From the NCBI GenBank assembly GCA_017449265.1, contig JAFSJW010000076.1:1-49234 (forward strand): DNA of 49,234 bases, read 5' to 3'. Below are positions 1 through 8,582 of the stretch, in pieces. The DNA is from Treponema sp. Lineage in GTDB: Bacteria > Spirochaetota > Spirochaetia > Treponematales > Treponemataceae. Within the stretch, counting starts at the first letter, position 1. Each line of letters begins with the position of its first letter. Under the pieces are notes generated by a model. It was not told where the DNA came from and did not search any database. It saw only the letters and a program-made list of their open reading frames with translations. Both the position numbers and the translations under genes were made by a program.

Positions 1-1
1 A

Positions 2-373
2 GTCTTTTTCAACGCTTCGGATTATGATAAGATGGGTTCTGACGAAGAGAGGGCGTTTTTCAAGTTCCTGTGCGGAAAGGCTGCCGAAGACGATTTCACC
101 CGAATCATAGAGCAGAAAGTCGCCCGCGCCAAGAAAAACGCAGGATGGAGGAAGTACTATATGACATGGGATCAGGAAATCAAGCACCAGCGGCATATGG
201 CGTTTGACGAGGGGCTTAGCGAAGGCGCGCGGCAGAAAGCGGTTGAGAATGCAAAGAATCTCCTCAAAATGAATGTTCTCTCGCCAGAGCAAATCGCGCA
301 AGCTGTCGGGCTTTCTGTGGAAGAAGTGTCAGGCTTGCGGAACTCGCTCTGTGCGGAGAGCCTTCCCGTATAG
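2..373 (+). CDS. Rpn-family nuclease/transposase, C-terminal part (partial)
   Basis: The frame is open to the left edge, so only the last 124 residues are present; the internal Met at 32 is probably not the start. The fragment has the usual tail of Rpn (PD-(D/E)XK, recombination-promoting nuclease) proteins: a Lys/Arg-rich helix, a W-K-Y-Y-M segment, then the HMAFDEGLSEGARQKA region with helical charged repeats. It ends in a helix-turn-helix-like segment (LSPEQIAQAVGLSVEEV) that is common in these families. The catalytic nuclease core would lie upstream of the window. The family is often annotated as transposase, but its members act as nucleases. Family assignment rests on the C-terminal architecture only. 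Confidence 0.72.
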   Translation, partial: VFFNASDYDKMGSDEERAFFKFLCGKAAEDDFTRIIEQKVARAKKNAGWRKYYMTWDQEIKHQRHMAFDEGLSEGARQKAVENAKNLLKMNVLSPEQIAQAVGLSVEEVSGLRNSLCAESLPV

Positions 374-390
374 TTCGGGCTTGTGACAGC

Positions 391-1488
391 TCAAGCATCG
401 AGTTCTGGTAGCTGTGCCCCTGCTTCCTTGAAAATTGACAGCGCGGTGTGCAAGGTGGACTTTCGCGTTCCGCTGTCAAGGGAGGCAATTGCTTTGACAA
501 TCTGGAGAGAATTTTTCCCCCAGTTTTCGACAAGTTCGCTCAAATCTCGCGCGGCAGGGGATTCTAGCACGCTGAAAAAAGTATTCACGAATTCCTTTCG
601 CTTTTCGAGGGTAAGTTTCTCAAACCATGAGTTGAATGTCTTGTAAAAATGCAGACTTCCTTTGTCCAGCGATTCTTTCTCGTCAAGAGCCGTTGCTTTT
701 AATCCCCACGAGAACGGGTCATGTTGCATGATATATTTTTGGTTGCTTCTTACGACAGAAAAATTCTTAAAGTGATGAAAAAGCATTCCAATTGTGGAAA
801 ACTGAGGATAAACAGATTTTGTCTTTTTTTCGATTGATTTGAAATCATTCTGCTGCAATGTTTCCCGCAAGAATCCGGGACCGTCAAAATTGTACACTAG
901 GTTGATTTGTTCTTTTTCTTCGGGAGAAAGTTTTGCCGCAGCATAGATAGCAAGATTTCCGCCTTTTGAATGACCGCCTGCGAACACTTTTCCACCAAGC
1001 CGCAGAGCTTTTTTCAGATAATCAAGCGCGTCTTTCTGAGCAGGGATTTGTTCAAGAGACGCAAGATTGAAGTCCTCTTTCCAGCCAACAATCGTGTCGT
1101 CTGTGCCGCGGAAAGAAACAAAGCGAAAATCGTTCGAGCTGAACAAAACGGCTGAAAACTGCTCCTCAATACTGGCATTGTACTTGTTCACATACCCGCT
1201 TACAAAGACTTTCCCGAATCGCGCAGTCTTTGCGCACTCAAAAAGCAAATCGACGCACTTGTTGTTTATTACAAGCCCCAGATTTTTTCTTTTTTCAAAA
1301 TCAACCACATTCCTGAATTTTTCAGCAAGCTCTTTCAGAGTCATTTTTTCATCAAATGAATCTGAAAGAAGCGAGTCAAAATTCAGATACACAAGCTGCG
1401 TGAAAATCAAAGCATCGGCATCATTGAGCGATGATGCCGAAAAATCAAGATCTCCACGCCATGCAAGATAATCAAAAAAATCACTCAT
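391..1488 (-). CDS. DUF2974 (Mbeg1-like) alpha/beta-hydrolase
   Basis: A 365-residue protein with the Mbeg1/DUF2974 pattern: an N-terminal segment on opening reading frames of the YLAWRGD type, then VSFRGTDDTIVGWKEDFNLA (about residues 124-143), then a lipase-like nucleophile elbow GGHSKGGNLA with the candidate serine at 174. The family is lipase-like; substrates are generally unknown and no signal peptide is seen, so it is probably cytoplasmic. The gene lies alone between the Rpn tail and prs. It reads toward the Rpn fragment, with only 17 bp between the two stop codons. Confidence 0.8.
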   Translation of the reverse strand: MSDFFDYLAWRGDLDFSASSLNDADALIFTQLVYLNFDSLLSDSFDEKMTLKELAEKFRNVVDFEKRKNLGLVINNKCVDLLFECAKTARFGKVFVSGYVNKYNASIEEQFSAVLFSSNDFRFVSFRGTDDTIVGWKEDFNLASLEQIPAQKDALDYLKKALRLGGKVFAGGHSKGGNLAIYAAAKLSPEEKEQINLVYNFDGPGFLRETLQQNDFKSIEKKTKSVYPQFSTIGMLFHHFKNFSVVRSNQKYIMQHDPFSWGLKATALDEKESLDKGSLHFYKTFNSWFEKLTLEKRKEFVNTFFSVLESPAARDLSELVENWGKNSLQIVKAIASLDSGTRKSTLHTALSIFKEAGAQLPELDA

Positions 1489-1536
1489 AAAACAGATTTA
1501 CAGCCCAGACGGAAACTGAGTTTTTACCGAATAAGC

Positions 1537-2793
1537 CTAGTTTCCTGTGCTGTCTTCTTTCTTTATTAGCTTGTCGATTATCGATCTGTTGTCAAGAAGG
1601 TCGCTCAGGCTCTGGTCATGGTGAATGCGCGTTATTACATTTGCGAACAACCCCGTGACGTTCGTGGAAATAAACCACTCCTTGTCCTTGAGCGTGGAAT
1701 GATAAACTGCATTCGTTCCGATTACGCGGTAGAAAAGTCCCGCTTTATAAGCCTTATCGAAAAGCTCAATTGCATTGCCGGTGAAGAACGGAAGCGAAAT
1801 TGCCGCGATAACCTTAGTCGCCCCCTGCTCGTGCAGAAATTCCATTGCTTTTAGGAGCGTTCCGCCAGTACCGAGCATATCATCGGCAAGGAAAGCGACT
1901 TTGCCCTTAACATCACCGAGCAGCTTGACGCTTTTTATGTTCGTGTTGTTTGCATCCTGAGTGACCACGGAATAATCGCGCTCTTTGTAAATCATGGCAA
2001 GAGGCACTTTGAGACCTGATGCGTAGAATTTGTTCCTGTCAATTGCGCCCGTGTCAGGAGAAACAACAACCAAATCCTCTTTTTCAGGTCCGGCAAGGTT
2101 TACGACTTTCGTAAGCTCGCGGATAATCTGATATGAAGCATGCAGGTTATCGAGATATGTTGTGTTGAAAGCATTCACGATTTCGCGTGAGTGAATGTCC
2201 AAAGTAATGACGCGGGTAACGCCTTTCATTTCGTAGATATGGCTCAGAAGACTTGCCGTAAGCCCTTCACGGGACTTTTTTTTGTGCTGCCTTGAATAAG
2301 GAAATGCAGGAAGAACGAGCGTTATTGATTTTGCACCTGCCTGCTGAACCGCATCAATAGTGACAAGAAGAGTCATAACATGGTCATTGACCGAGAATAC
2401 TACCGTATTCTTGCCTTTGTTCATCTCAATTGGCTCGTGGTTCTCAACATCCTGAAAAATGTAGATGTCTTTTCCGCGCACAGGCTCCAGAAGTTCTGCT
2501 TTTACCTCGCCGTTGGCGAACCATGTGAACAGCGTCTCCACTTTGAATGCAGGCGGACGGTACTTGTCCGTAGCACCGCGTACCGCAAGATCAGAAGTAG
2601 TTAAATCGTTGTGAAAATTCATTTCCTGAATGAATTTATCCTTATCAATATTGTACCTGTTTGAAATGACATCAGCTTTCAGTGCGAAACGATGTTTGTA
2701 CATATGTCTGATGTGTACAATGACTTCCTCTGCGAAGACAGCTCCGCCCGGGCAAGCAACGATTCCAAGATTGGTTGGTTCAGAATACGGCAT
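1537..2793 (-). CDS. prs: Ribose-phosphate pyrophosphokinase, long form
   Basis: Makes PRPP from ribose 5-phosphate and ATP for purine, pyrimidine, histidine and NAD synthesis. Recognisable motifs: FANGEVKAELLEPVRGKDIY (FxDGE-like), PAFPYSRQHKK (the PYARQD-type ATP loop), TLDIHS (catalytic His region), SPDTGAIDR, and the PRPP loop DDMLGTGGTL. At 418 residues it is about 100 longer than the usual 310-320. The extra part includes roughly 70 residues between the N-terminal GIVACPGGAVFAEE strand and the FANGE motif, and a C-terminal extension. The start is supported by a GAGG Shine-Dalgarno about 8 nt upstream and a TAAAAT -10 box further up. Transcribed alone, divergent from the MBL gene. Confidence 0.93.
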   Translation of the reverse strand: MPYSEPTNLGIVACPGGAVFAEEVIVHIRHMYKHRFALKADVISNRYNIDKDKFIQEMNFHNDLTTSDLAVRGATDKYRPPAFKVETLFTWFANGEVKAELLEPVRGKDIYIFQDVENHEPIEMNKGKNTVVFSVNDHVMTLLVTIDAVQQAGAKSITLVLPAFPYSRQHKKKSREGLTASLLSHIYEMKGVTRVITLDIHSREIVNAFNTTYLDNLHASYQIIRELTKVVNLAGPEKEDLVVVSPDTGAIDRNKFYASGLKVPLAMIYKERDYSVVTQDANNTNIKSVKLLGDVKGKVAFLADDMLGTGGTLLKAMEFLHEQGATKVIAAISLPFFTGNAIELFDKAYKAGLFYRVIGTNAVYHSTLKDKEWFISTNVTGLFANVITRIHHDQSLSDLLDNRSIIDKLIKKEDSTGN

Positions 2794-2928
2794 TTTTTTT
2801 CCTCACACATCTATTTTACAAGTTTGGTGACATATCGTCAATTGTATTGAAATCATCGCATTAATTGTCTTTTTTTTCTATTTTTTGCTATTTTCTGATA
2901 AAAACGATAGTTCGTTGTTGAATTCGCA

Positions 2929-2957
2929 TTGAATGAAATCTTTTATGAATTTATAAT
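2929..2957 (+). promoter_or_regulatory. Predicted promoter, probably leaderless, of the MBL hydrolase
   Basis: TTGAAT at 2929-2934, a 17-bp spacer, and a perfect TATAAT at 2952-2957. The ATG follows only 7 nt later at 2965 and no Shine-Dalgarno is present. Transcription would begin at or next to the A of the ATG. The TTG at 2929 that could be read as an upstream start codon is better explained as the -35 element. Confidence 0.6.
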
Positions 2958-2964
2958 TTCTTCT

Positions 2965-3975
2965 ATGAAGATGATATTGATGGGAACGGGAACAAGTCAG
3001 GGGGTTCCCGTAATTGGATGCAAATGCGAAGTATGCGCCTCAGCTTACAAGGAAGACAAACGAATGCGCTGCTGTGCGTATGTTGAGAATGAATCTTTTT
3101 CTCGCATGTCCGAAAACAGGATTCCGTTCCCGACTACAAATCTTCTCATAGATTGCGGGCCTGAGTTCCGCATTCAGGCACTGCGCGCCGGAATCACCAG
3201 ACTTGACGGCGTTCTTATGACGCACAGTCATGCGGATCACGCGCACGGCATGGACGATTTACGAGTTTTCAGCCACACAACATCAGCTCCGGCGGACGAA
3301 TGTGATATATCGGCAATGAATGAAACAGAGCGCAAGATTAAGGAGCGGCAGGACAAAAGAATTTGTCTGAGCTACAAAACGGAAACGCCTGGTCCTGGCA
3401 TCCCCATTTATGCAAATTCAACCACGATGAAAGACCTTTTGTTCAGGTTTTCGTATGTATTCACGCCGCATGAGCTTGGGGGCGGAGTTCCTAAGTTCAA
3501 TATGATTGATTGCGGTTGCTTTTCAGAAAAAAATCCGATAAAAATCGGCTCGATAAAAATAATTCCGATTCCGATGACTCACGGAAAGCTTCTTTCAACT
3601 GGCTGGCTCTTGCAGGACGAAAAATCTGAGCGGGCAATTGCATATCTTACGGACTGCAATTTTATAAGCGAAGAGTCTTTGCGCATACTTGACGGATTCA
3701 AGGGCAAAATTGATCATCTCGTGATTGACGGGCTTAGGATAGAGCCTCATTCAAGCCACTGCACATTCGCTGAGGCACTGGCTTATGCGGACAGAATCGG
3801 TGCGACTCACACATGGCTTACGCATTTTACTCACAATTTGTTCCACACGGAAATTCAAGAATATATCGATAGCAAAATAGATGAGTTCCAGAATTTGAAA
3901 AAAATAACGGAGCAGGGCGGTTCGGTTTCGCCAGGCTACGACGGGCTTACGCTTGAAACTTCTACGATTCAATAA
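2965..3975 (+). CDS. MBL-fold metallo-hydrolase (PhnP/YycJ-like)
   Basis: 336 residues from the ATG at 2965, chosen because an excellent promoter ends 7 nt before it. The metallo-beta-lactamase signature HSHADH lies at residues 87-92, followed by a GMDDLRVF segment. Later come a metal-ligand region PMTHGKL, a conserved AYLTDCNFI strand, and THFTHN near the C-terminus. An early CKCEVC segment (residues 19-24) matches the Cys-rich loop often seen in PhnP/ElaC-like proteins that resemble cyclic phosphodiesterases. The likely role is metal-dependent phosphodiester or cyclic-phosphate hydrolysis in the cytoplasm; the exact substrate cannot be given. No phosphonate genes are nearby. Confidence 0.85.
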   Translation: MKMILMGTGTSQGVPVIGCKCEVCASAYKEDKRMRCCAYVENESFSRMSENRIPFPTTNLLIDCGPEFRIQALRAGITRLDGVLMTHSHADHAHGMDDLRVFSHTTSAPADECDISAMNETERKIKERQDKRICLSYKTETPGPGIPIYANSTTMKDLLFRFSYVFTPHELGGGVPKFNMIDCGCFSEKNPIKIGSIKIIPIPMTHGKLLSTGWLLQDEKSERAIAYLTDCNFISEESLRILDGFKGKIDHLVIDGLRIEPHSSHCTFAEALAYADRIGATHTWLTHFTHNLFHTEIQEYIDSKIDEFQNLKKITEQGGSVSPGYDGLTLETSTIQ

Positions 3976-4057
3976 ATAATTTTCGTCATTCGGAGCATAG
4001 CGAAGAATCCGTGCATTTTATATAGTAATATTTTAAAAACTTCATTAAATTATTTGC

Positions 4058-4756
4058 ATGGAAAAGAAGACTATTGAAATAAATATCGATGAACAGATTT
4101 TTGATGACGCACAAAATATATATAAAAAACTAGGTCTTTCAGTCAACGACGCAATCAAATTGTTTTTGAACCAGACGGTTCTTTTCAGAGGACTTCCAAT
4201 TTCGCTCAGAATTCCTGAGAATGAGGATACGCGCGAGCCTGTTCTGGAACAAACGCCAGAAACTGCCCAAATTCAGAATGTGGCTGAACAAGAAATTTCT
4301 GCTCCGAAAGAACCTGCCGCAGAATCTGTTCCGCAAGAGCAGGGTGTTCTAGTGGAGCAGGTGGCTTCGACAAGCTCAACCACCGCAGAGGAAGGGGCAG
4401 CTTCCACAAGCTCAGCCGTCGCAGAGGCAGAGTCAGCCACTGCAGGGGAAGGGGCGGCTTCGGCAAGCCCAGCTGCCACGGGGGAAGGGGCGGCTTCGAC
4501 AAACTCAGCCACCGCGGGGGAAGACGGGGCTTCGACAGGCCCAGCCACCGAGGGGGAAGAGGCGGCTTCGACAGGTTCAGCCACCGCGGGGGAAGGGGCG
4601 GATTCGGCAGATTTAACCACTGCAGGTGAAGGGGCGGCTTCGACAGACTCAGCTGCTACAGGGAAAAAATCAGGGTCTATCGTTGATGATGAGGAAGAGA
4701 ACACTGATACGCCGACGCATCTTTTTGACGGCTGGAACTCATCTGACGGTAAATAG
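4058..4756 (+). CDS. RelB/DinJ-like antitoxin domain with repeat-built tail
   Basis: The first 55 or so residues have the RelB/DinJ ribbon-helix-helix pattern (IEINIDEQIFDDAQNIYKKL, then GLSVNDAIKLFLNQTV and a GLPISL segment), which dimerises and binds DNA in toxin-antitoxin antitoxins. The remaining 175 residues are low-complexity Ala/Ser/Thr/Glu/Gly. Residues about 103-205 come from 36-bp tandem repeats with a 12-residue period. No toxin gene follows: the next gene is pfkA. It is therefore an orphan antitoxin-like regulator whose normal toxin-binding tail has been replaced or extended by repeats. There is no Shine-Dalgarno; a weak TTAAAT box sits 7 nt before the ATG. The complementary strand is also open over the repeats, but this looks like a by-product of the repeat. 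Confidence 0.72.
   Translation: MEKKTIEINIDEQIFDDAQNIYKKLGLSVNDAIKLFLNQTVLFRGLPISLRIPENEDTREPVLEQTPETAQIQNVAEQEISAPKEPAAESVPQEQGVLVEQVASTSSTTAEEGAASTSSAVAEAESATAGEGAASASPAATGEGAASTNSATAGEDGASTGPATEGEEAASTGSATAGEGADSADLTTAGEGAASTDSAATGKKSGSIVDDEEENTDTPTHLFDGWNSSDGK
4364..4672 (+). repeat. 36-bp tandem repeat array inside the RelB-like gene
   Basis: Eight 36-bp units start at 4364, 4400, 4457, 4493, 4529, 4565, 4601 and 4637, with one 21-bp partial unit at 4436-4456. Each begins GCTTCGACAAGCTCAGCCAC or a close variant and ends in a GGGGAAGGGGCG-like stretch. Units encode A-S-T-x-S-A-x-A-x-E-x-A. The unit head resembles the TGAGCCTGTCGAA-type short repeat found between genes in many bacteria. 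Confidence 0.9.
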
Positions 4757-4803
4757 CTTACAACGGCTTTTTTCAGGATAAAAAATCCAGTATAGTTTTC
4801 ATT

Positions 4804-5892
4804 ATGAGTTCTGTCGTAAAAAAATTTGGTATTTTAACATCTGGTGGCGACGCTCCAGGCCTTAACTCTGCAATCAGGGCGGTATGCAGGACGGCAATCA
4901 TTCAGTACGGAATGGAGCCTGTCGGCGTAAAGAACGGATACAGGGGCATGGTTGAGGACAAGTGCGTTCCTCTAGGCGCAGATGACATCTCTGGTATTCT
5001 CACTCACGGAGGAACGATTCTTGGCACATCACGCGACAAGCCGTTCAAAAACCCAGAGCGCAATCCTGAGACCGGGCTTTTTCCAGTTGAAGCAATCAAA
5101 GAAACATATAAAAAACACAAGATGGATGCTCTGGTGTGTATTGGCGGGAACGGAACGAATACGACAGCTTCACTACTTGCCGCCGAAGGACTGAACATAA
5201 TCGGGCTGCCAAAGACAATCGACAACGACATTGTAAAGACGGACATAACATTTGGCTTCCATACCGCGCTTGATGTTGCAACGGAAGCTATTGACAGAAT
5301 CCATACTACGGCGCACTCGCACTCGCGGATTATGGTCATTGAGGTAATGGGGCACAAGGCGGGATGGCTCGCTTTGTACTCAGGCATAGCTGGCGGTGCG
5401 GATGTCATTCTTCTTCCTGAAATTCCCTACGACATAGATTCAATCGCGCAATGCGTTATGAAGAGGCGGGATGCTGGGAAAGAATTTTCAATCGTTGTGG
5501 TTGCGGAAGGTGCTTTGAGCCGCGATGAGTCGCTTCTTCCGAAAAAAGAGCTGAAAAAGCGACGGAAAATGATGCCTTACTCAATCGCATATCGAGTGGC
5601 GCACGAGCTTGAGGAAGCGACTGGGCTTGTTTCGCGCGTGACTGTGTTAGGGTACTTGCAGCGTGGCGGAACGCCAAGTTCTCAGGACAGGGTTCTTTCA
5701 ACCCAGTTCGGAGTGGCGGCGGCTCACTTTCTGGCGCAGGAAAAGTTCGGGAATCTCGTCGCGATGCAAAACAACGATATTGTTCCAGTTCCGCTCTCGG
5801 AAATCGCCGGAAAAGTAAAGAACATTCCCGTAAAGCCCGAATATTCGATGATTACAGCTGGCCGCGGCCTGGGTACTTGCTTTGGAGACTAG
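4804..5892 (+). CDS. pfkA: ATP-type 6-phosphofructokinase
   Basis: Phosphorylates fructose 6-phosphate in glycolysis. At 362 residues it has ILTSGGDAPGLNSAIRA (nucleotide loop), CIGGNGT (residues 112-118), PKTIDNDI (136-143, catalytic Asp region), EVMGHKAGWLA (fructose-6-phosphate binding), and VLGYLQRGGTPS. Gly117 at the position that separates ATP enzymes (Gly) from pyrophosphate enzymes (Asp) points to ATP as donor. Lys137 is the residue more common in pyrophosphate enzymes and in the mixed group of ATP enzymes. Asn116 stands where E. coli PfkA has the magnesium-contacting Asp103. A TATAGT box lies 7 nt before the ATG with no Shine-Dalgarno. The downstream gene overlaps its last 11 bp. Confidence 0.92.
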   Translation: MSSVVKKFGILTSGGDAPGLNSAIRAVCRTAIIQYGMEPVGVKNGYRGMVEDKCVPLGADDISGILTHGGTILGTSRDKPFKNPERNPETGLFPVEAIKETYKKHKMDALVCIGGNGTNTTASLLAAEGLNIIGLPKTIDNDIVKTDITFGFHTALDVATEAIDRIHTTAHSHSRIMVIEVMGHKAGWLALYSGIAGGADVILLPEIPYDIDSIAQCVMKRRDAGKEFSIVVVAEGALSRDESLLPKKELKKRRKMMPYSIAYRVAHELEEATGLVSRVTVLGYLQRGGTPSSQDRVLSTQFGVAAAHFLAQEKFGNLVAMQNNDIVPVPLSEIAGKVKNIPVKPEYSMITAGRGLGTCFGD

Positions 5893-6829
5893 ATTCAAAT
5901 GCCATTTCTGCGCCGTATGCAACGGAAAAGGCTGTATAAATCAGCTTCCTGGAATGGGCGGAACGAACGGCAACGAGAATTTCCAGCTTAATGTTTCAGG
6001 CTGGGAAAAAATCCGCAAAGAAAAAAAAGATACTCTCAAAGATTTCCTTGAACGCGCGGCAGAAGAGCGCATTCCGAGCATAAGCATTGCCCCGATTACC
6101 GGCGCGGTTGAAAATATCGGAATGAGCAACGAAAAAGACTACTACGGTCAGATAATTCAAGCGGCAACCGAGGTTGGGCTTGGTCTGTGCATCGGTGACG
6201 GCTATCCAGACGAAAAACTCAAATTCGGACTTGACGCGCTCAGAAAATGCACTGTCGGTGGAATGAAAGCTGCTATTTTCATAAAACCCTATCCAAACGA
6301 AAAAATCATGGAACGAATCGGCTGGTCAGCTGATTGTGCCAGCGTCATTGGAATTGACATTGATTCGTTCAACCTTGCCACGATGCGGAACTTAGTTCAT
6401 CTTGAGAAAAAGTCAGCGGCGCAGCTTCTTGAGATAAAGTCTCGGCTTGAAGAGCTGGGGCTTCCGTTCGCAATCAAGGGTGTTTTCACAGAGGACGACA
6501 TAGAAACGATTCGTTCCGTGCGCCCGAAAATAGCGTACATCTCGAACCACGGCGGCAGAATAGACACGCGCCGCGGAAGTACGGCAGAATTCCTTGCCCA
6601 GAATGCTTCGGAACTTGGCAAATACTGCGAAGAAATCTGGATTGACGGAGGTATCAGAACGCCTCTCGATGTTGCCACAGCTCTGGCTTTAGGCGCAAGC
6701 CGCGTTCTTGTGGGCCGACCCTTCATAACGGCAATGCTGAAAGGCGGCGTTGGCGGTTTGTGCCAGAAAGTCCTGGAACTGAGCCTGATTGACTACGGTA
6801 AGAGCGTTGATAGTCATACTACGGCGTAG
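5882..6829 (+). CDS. FMN-dependent alpha-hydroxy-acid dehydrogenase family protein
   Basis: 315 residues, overlapping the pfkA stop by 11 bp, so probably translationally coupled. FMN-dehydrogenase motifs are clear: the catalytic SNHGGR at residues 221-226 (His223, Arg226) and the phosphate-binding DGGIRTPLDVATALALGASR with VLVGRPF near the C-terminus. The N-terminus carries C-x2-C-x2-C-x4-C (Cys7, 10, 13, 18) followed by PGMGG, a cysteine-rich start seen in a clostridial/spirochaetal branch. It is slightly shorter than lactate oxidase (about 350). The substrate could be lactate or another 2-hydroxy acid; linkage with pfkA hints at a fermentative role. Confidence 0.84.
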   Translation: METRFKCHFCAVCNGKGCINQLPGMGGTNGNENFQLNVSGWEKIRKEKKDTLKDFLERAAEERIPSISIAPITGAVENIGMSNEKDYYGQIIQAATEVGLGLCIGDGYPDEKLKFGLDALRKCTVGGMKAAIFIKPYPNEKIMERIGWSADCASVIGIDIDSFNLATMRNLVHLEKKSAAQLLEIKSRLEELGLPFAIKGVFTEDDIETIRSVRPKIAYISNHGGRIDTRRGSTAEFLAQNASELGKYCEEIWIDGGIRTPLDVATALALGASRVLVGRPFITAMLKGGVGGLCQKVLELSLIDYGKSVDSHTTA

Positions 6830-6865
6830 GAAAAACACAGTTCGCATCATATATCACAGCATATA

Positions 6866-6891
6866 CTTATAGAAGATTTTCTTTCTATAAG
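6866..6891. terminator. Bidirectional hairpin between convergent genes
   Basis: Perfect 9-bp arms, CTTATAGAA and TTCTATAAG, around an 8-nt loop rich in T. It lies between the FMN dehydrogenase stop and the end of the leftward symporter gene, so it could serve both directions. Confidence 0.5.
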
Positions 6892-6935
6892 ATGAGTTTT
6901 TGTTCAGACTCGCTCATCTTGGCACGCCGCACTGA

Positions 6936-8582
6936 TTATGAATTATACTTTTTCAAATCGAGAAGGTTTTCGTGTTTTGCCACAATCGTAGAAACAACTG
7001 CGTCGCCCGTTACATTCGCACAGACCTGCATCATTTCGACAATCGGATATAATCCAAGAACAAGACTTACCGCTTCGGCAGGAACACCAATTTGAGGGAT
7101 AATCAATGCGATACAAACGAGATTGCCACCTGAAACTCCTGGTGAACCAACTGAAAGCACCATGATTGCAACAAAAAGCGAAAACAAAATACTTGATGTT
7201 ATTGGGATTGAGAAAATTTTTGCCATAAACAACGCTGTAATTATCAAAGTGATGCATGAACCGTCCATGTTGACTGTAGCACCGAGCGGCAAAGAAAAAG
7301 AATAAACTTTTTTTGAGATTCCCAGCTCATCTGCCTGCTTGATTGAATATGGAAGAGAGGCATTGCTTGACGCAAAAGTAAATGCCGACACCATTGCAGG
7401 ATAAAATTTCCCGAGGAATTTGAGCGGATTCAAACCGCCGACTATAAAAAGGAAAAGCATATATGCGATTATCATCAGAATATCGCCGAAGTAAATTACC
7501 GGAACCCAGACAATTACATTCAGTAAGTTTGATATATCCAATGAAATCATCATTTTTGCCATTGAACAGAAAACTACAATTGGAATAAAGCTAACCAGAA
7601 CTGTCGTAATTTTTGAGCAGAGTGCGTACAGTGCCGAAATGATTGATTTTATCATCGGGTAAGTTTCTGAGATTGAGCTTGTTGCCAATCCAAACAAAAT
7701 CGCTAAGAAAACAAGCTGGAGCATTTCTGAATTTTCAAATGGCGTTATGATGTTCGTTGGCACTATACCAAGAATGGTATCTTTGATTGAAATCGAGTCC
7801 GACGCACTTTTTGCTATTGTGGATACTGTGGAAGATGTAACGGCGTTTACAAGCTCAGTGTTTCCGATAGGAAAAGCCGTATAGCTTGCAAGGCCTATGC
7901 AAATCGCAATCAGTGATGTGACTAAGTAGCAAATTACTATTTTTACAGCCAATTTGCCCAGTGCCTTTAAATCACCGAAATCTGCAATACTAGACGCAAT
8001 AGAACAGAATAAACGCGGCGCTACAATGAGTTTGAGAGTGTTCATAAACATTGCGTAAACTGGTATAAAGAGGTTTGCTAAAATTGTATTTGAAACGGTT
8101 TTTGGAAAAAAATGCTGCATTGCAAGACCGCACGCAATACCAGCAGCAAGCGCAAAGATTATAAAGAAAAGCTGCCTGAATTGAGATTTTGCGACTTCAA
8201 TTAAGACTTTATTGACACCCTTATCATTACGGATGGCAAGTTTGTCCCCCAGGATTTTTGAAATCATATTCCTGATTGCTTCATTCGCTTCTATGTCATC
8301 TGAACTTTCTTCTTTAAAAAGAAGTTTTTCTTCTATTTTCGAGCTTTTAAATGGCGTTCCTTTTGCGCTCATACGAATTTCCGTATTGCCTAAAAAAACG
8401 CCGACAGAAATTTTTATCTTCTCGGTTGAATTCTCAACCATTTTTGTTATGACATCTTCTGCAGTTAAAAGCGTCCTCAAAATATTTTTTTTTGGAATTT
8501 TTTTCTTAGCAAGCTCTGAACGCAAAAAATCAACTGCTTTTGGGACTTCATTGATATTATTTTCGATTTTGAAAGTTTTCAT
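6936..8582 (-). CDS. Dicarboxylate/amino-acid:cation symporter with N-terminal ATPase-like domain
   Basis: 548 residues. From about residue 136 on it is a DAACS (GltP/DctA-type) sodium- or proton-coupled transporter: hydrophobic helices, a serine-rich re-entrant loop (SSNASLPYS), the NMDG helix in LPLGATVNMDGS, and the second hairpin GSPGVSGGNLV. It should import glutamate, aspartate or C4-dicarboxylates. The first 135 residues are soluble and have the alternating pattern of a degenerate histidine-kinase-like (RsbW-type) ATPase: LRTLLTAEDVITKMVE, then strands KIKISVGVFLG and TEIRMSAKGTPF. The usual Asn of the N-box is absent, so nucleotide binding is doubtful. The start has GGAGG about 8 nt upstream. 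Confidence 0.88.
   Translation of the reverse strand: MKTFKIENNINEVPKAVDFLRSELAKKKIPKKNILRTLLTAEDVITKMVENSTEKIKISVGVFLGNTEIRMSAKGTPFKSSKIEEKLLFKEESSDDIEANEAIRNMISKILGDKLAIRNDKGVNKVLIEVAKSQFRQLFFIIFALAAGIACGLAMQHFFPKTVSNTILANLFIPVYAMFMNTLKLIVAPRLFCSIASSIADFGDLKALGKLAVKIVICYLVTSLIAICIGLASYTAFPIGNTELVNAVTSSTVSTIAKSASDSISIKDTILGIVPTNIITPFENSEMLQLVFLAILFGLATSSISETYPMIKSIISALYALCSKITTVLVSFIPIVVFCSMAKMMISLDISNLLNVIVWVPVIYFGDILMIIAYMLFLFIVGGLNPLKFLGKFYPAMVSAFTFASSNASLPYSIKQADELGISKKVYSFSLPLGATVNMDGSCITLIITALFMAKIFSIPITSSILFSLFVAIMVLSVGSPGVSGGNLVCIALIIPQIGVPAEAVSLVLGLYPIVEMMQVCANVTGDAVVSTIVAKHENLLDLKKYNS

Noticed and set aside
383..1471. Several + strand frames opposite the DUF2974 gene
   Set aside because: They are shadows; the minus-strand protein has clear family motifs.
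4273..4704. 143-residue frame on the minus strand over the repeat array
   Set aside because: It is the complement of 36-bp repeats; the + strand has a recognisable RelB domain and the minus frame has no start signal.
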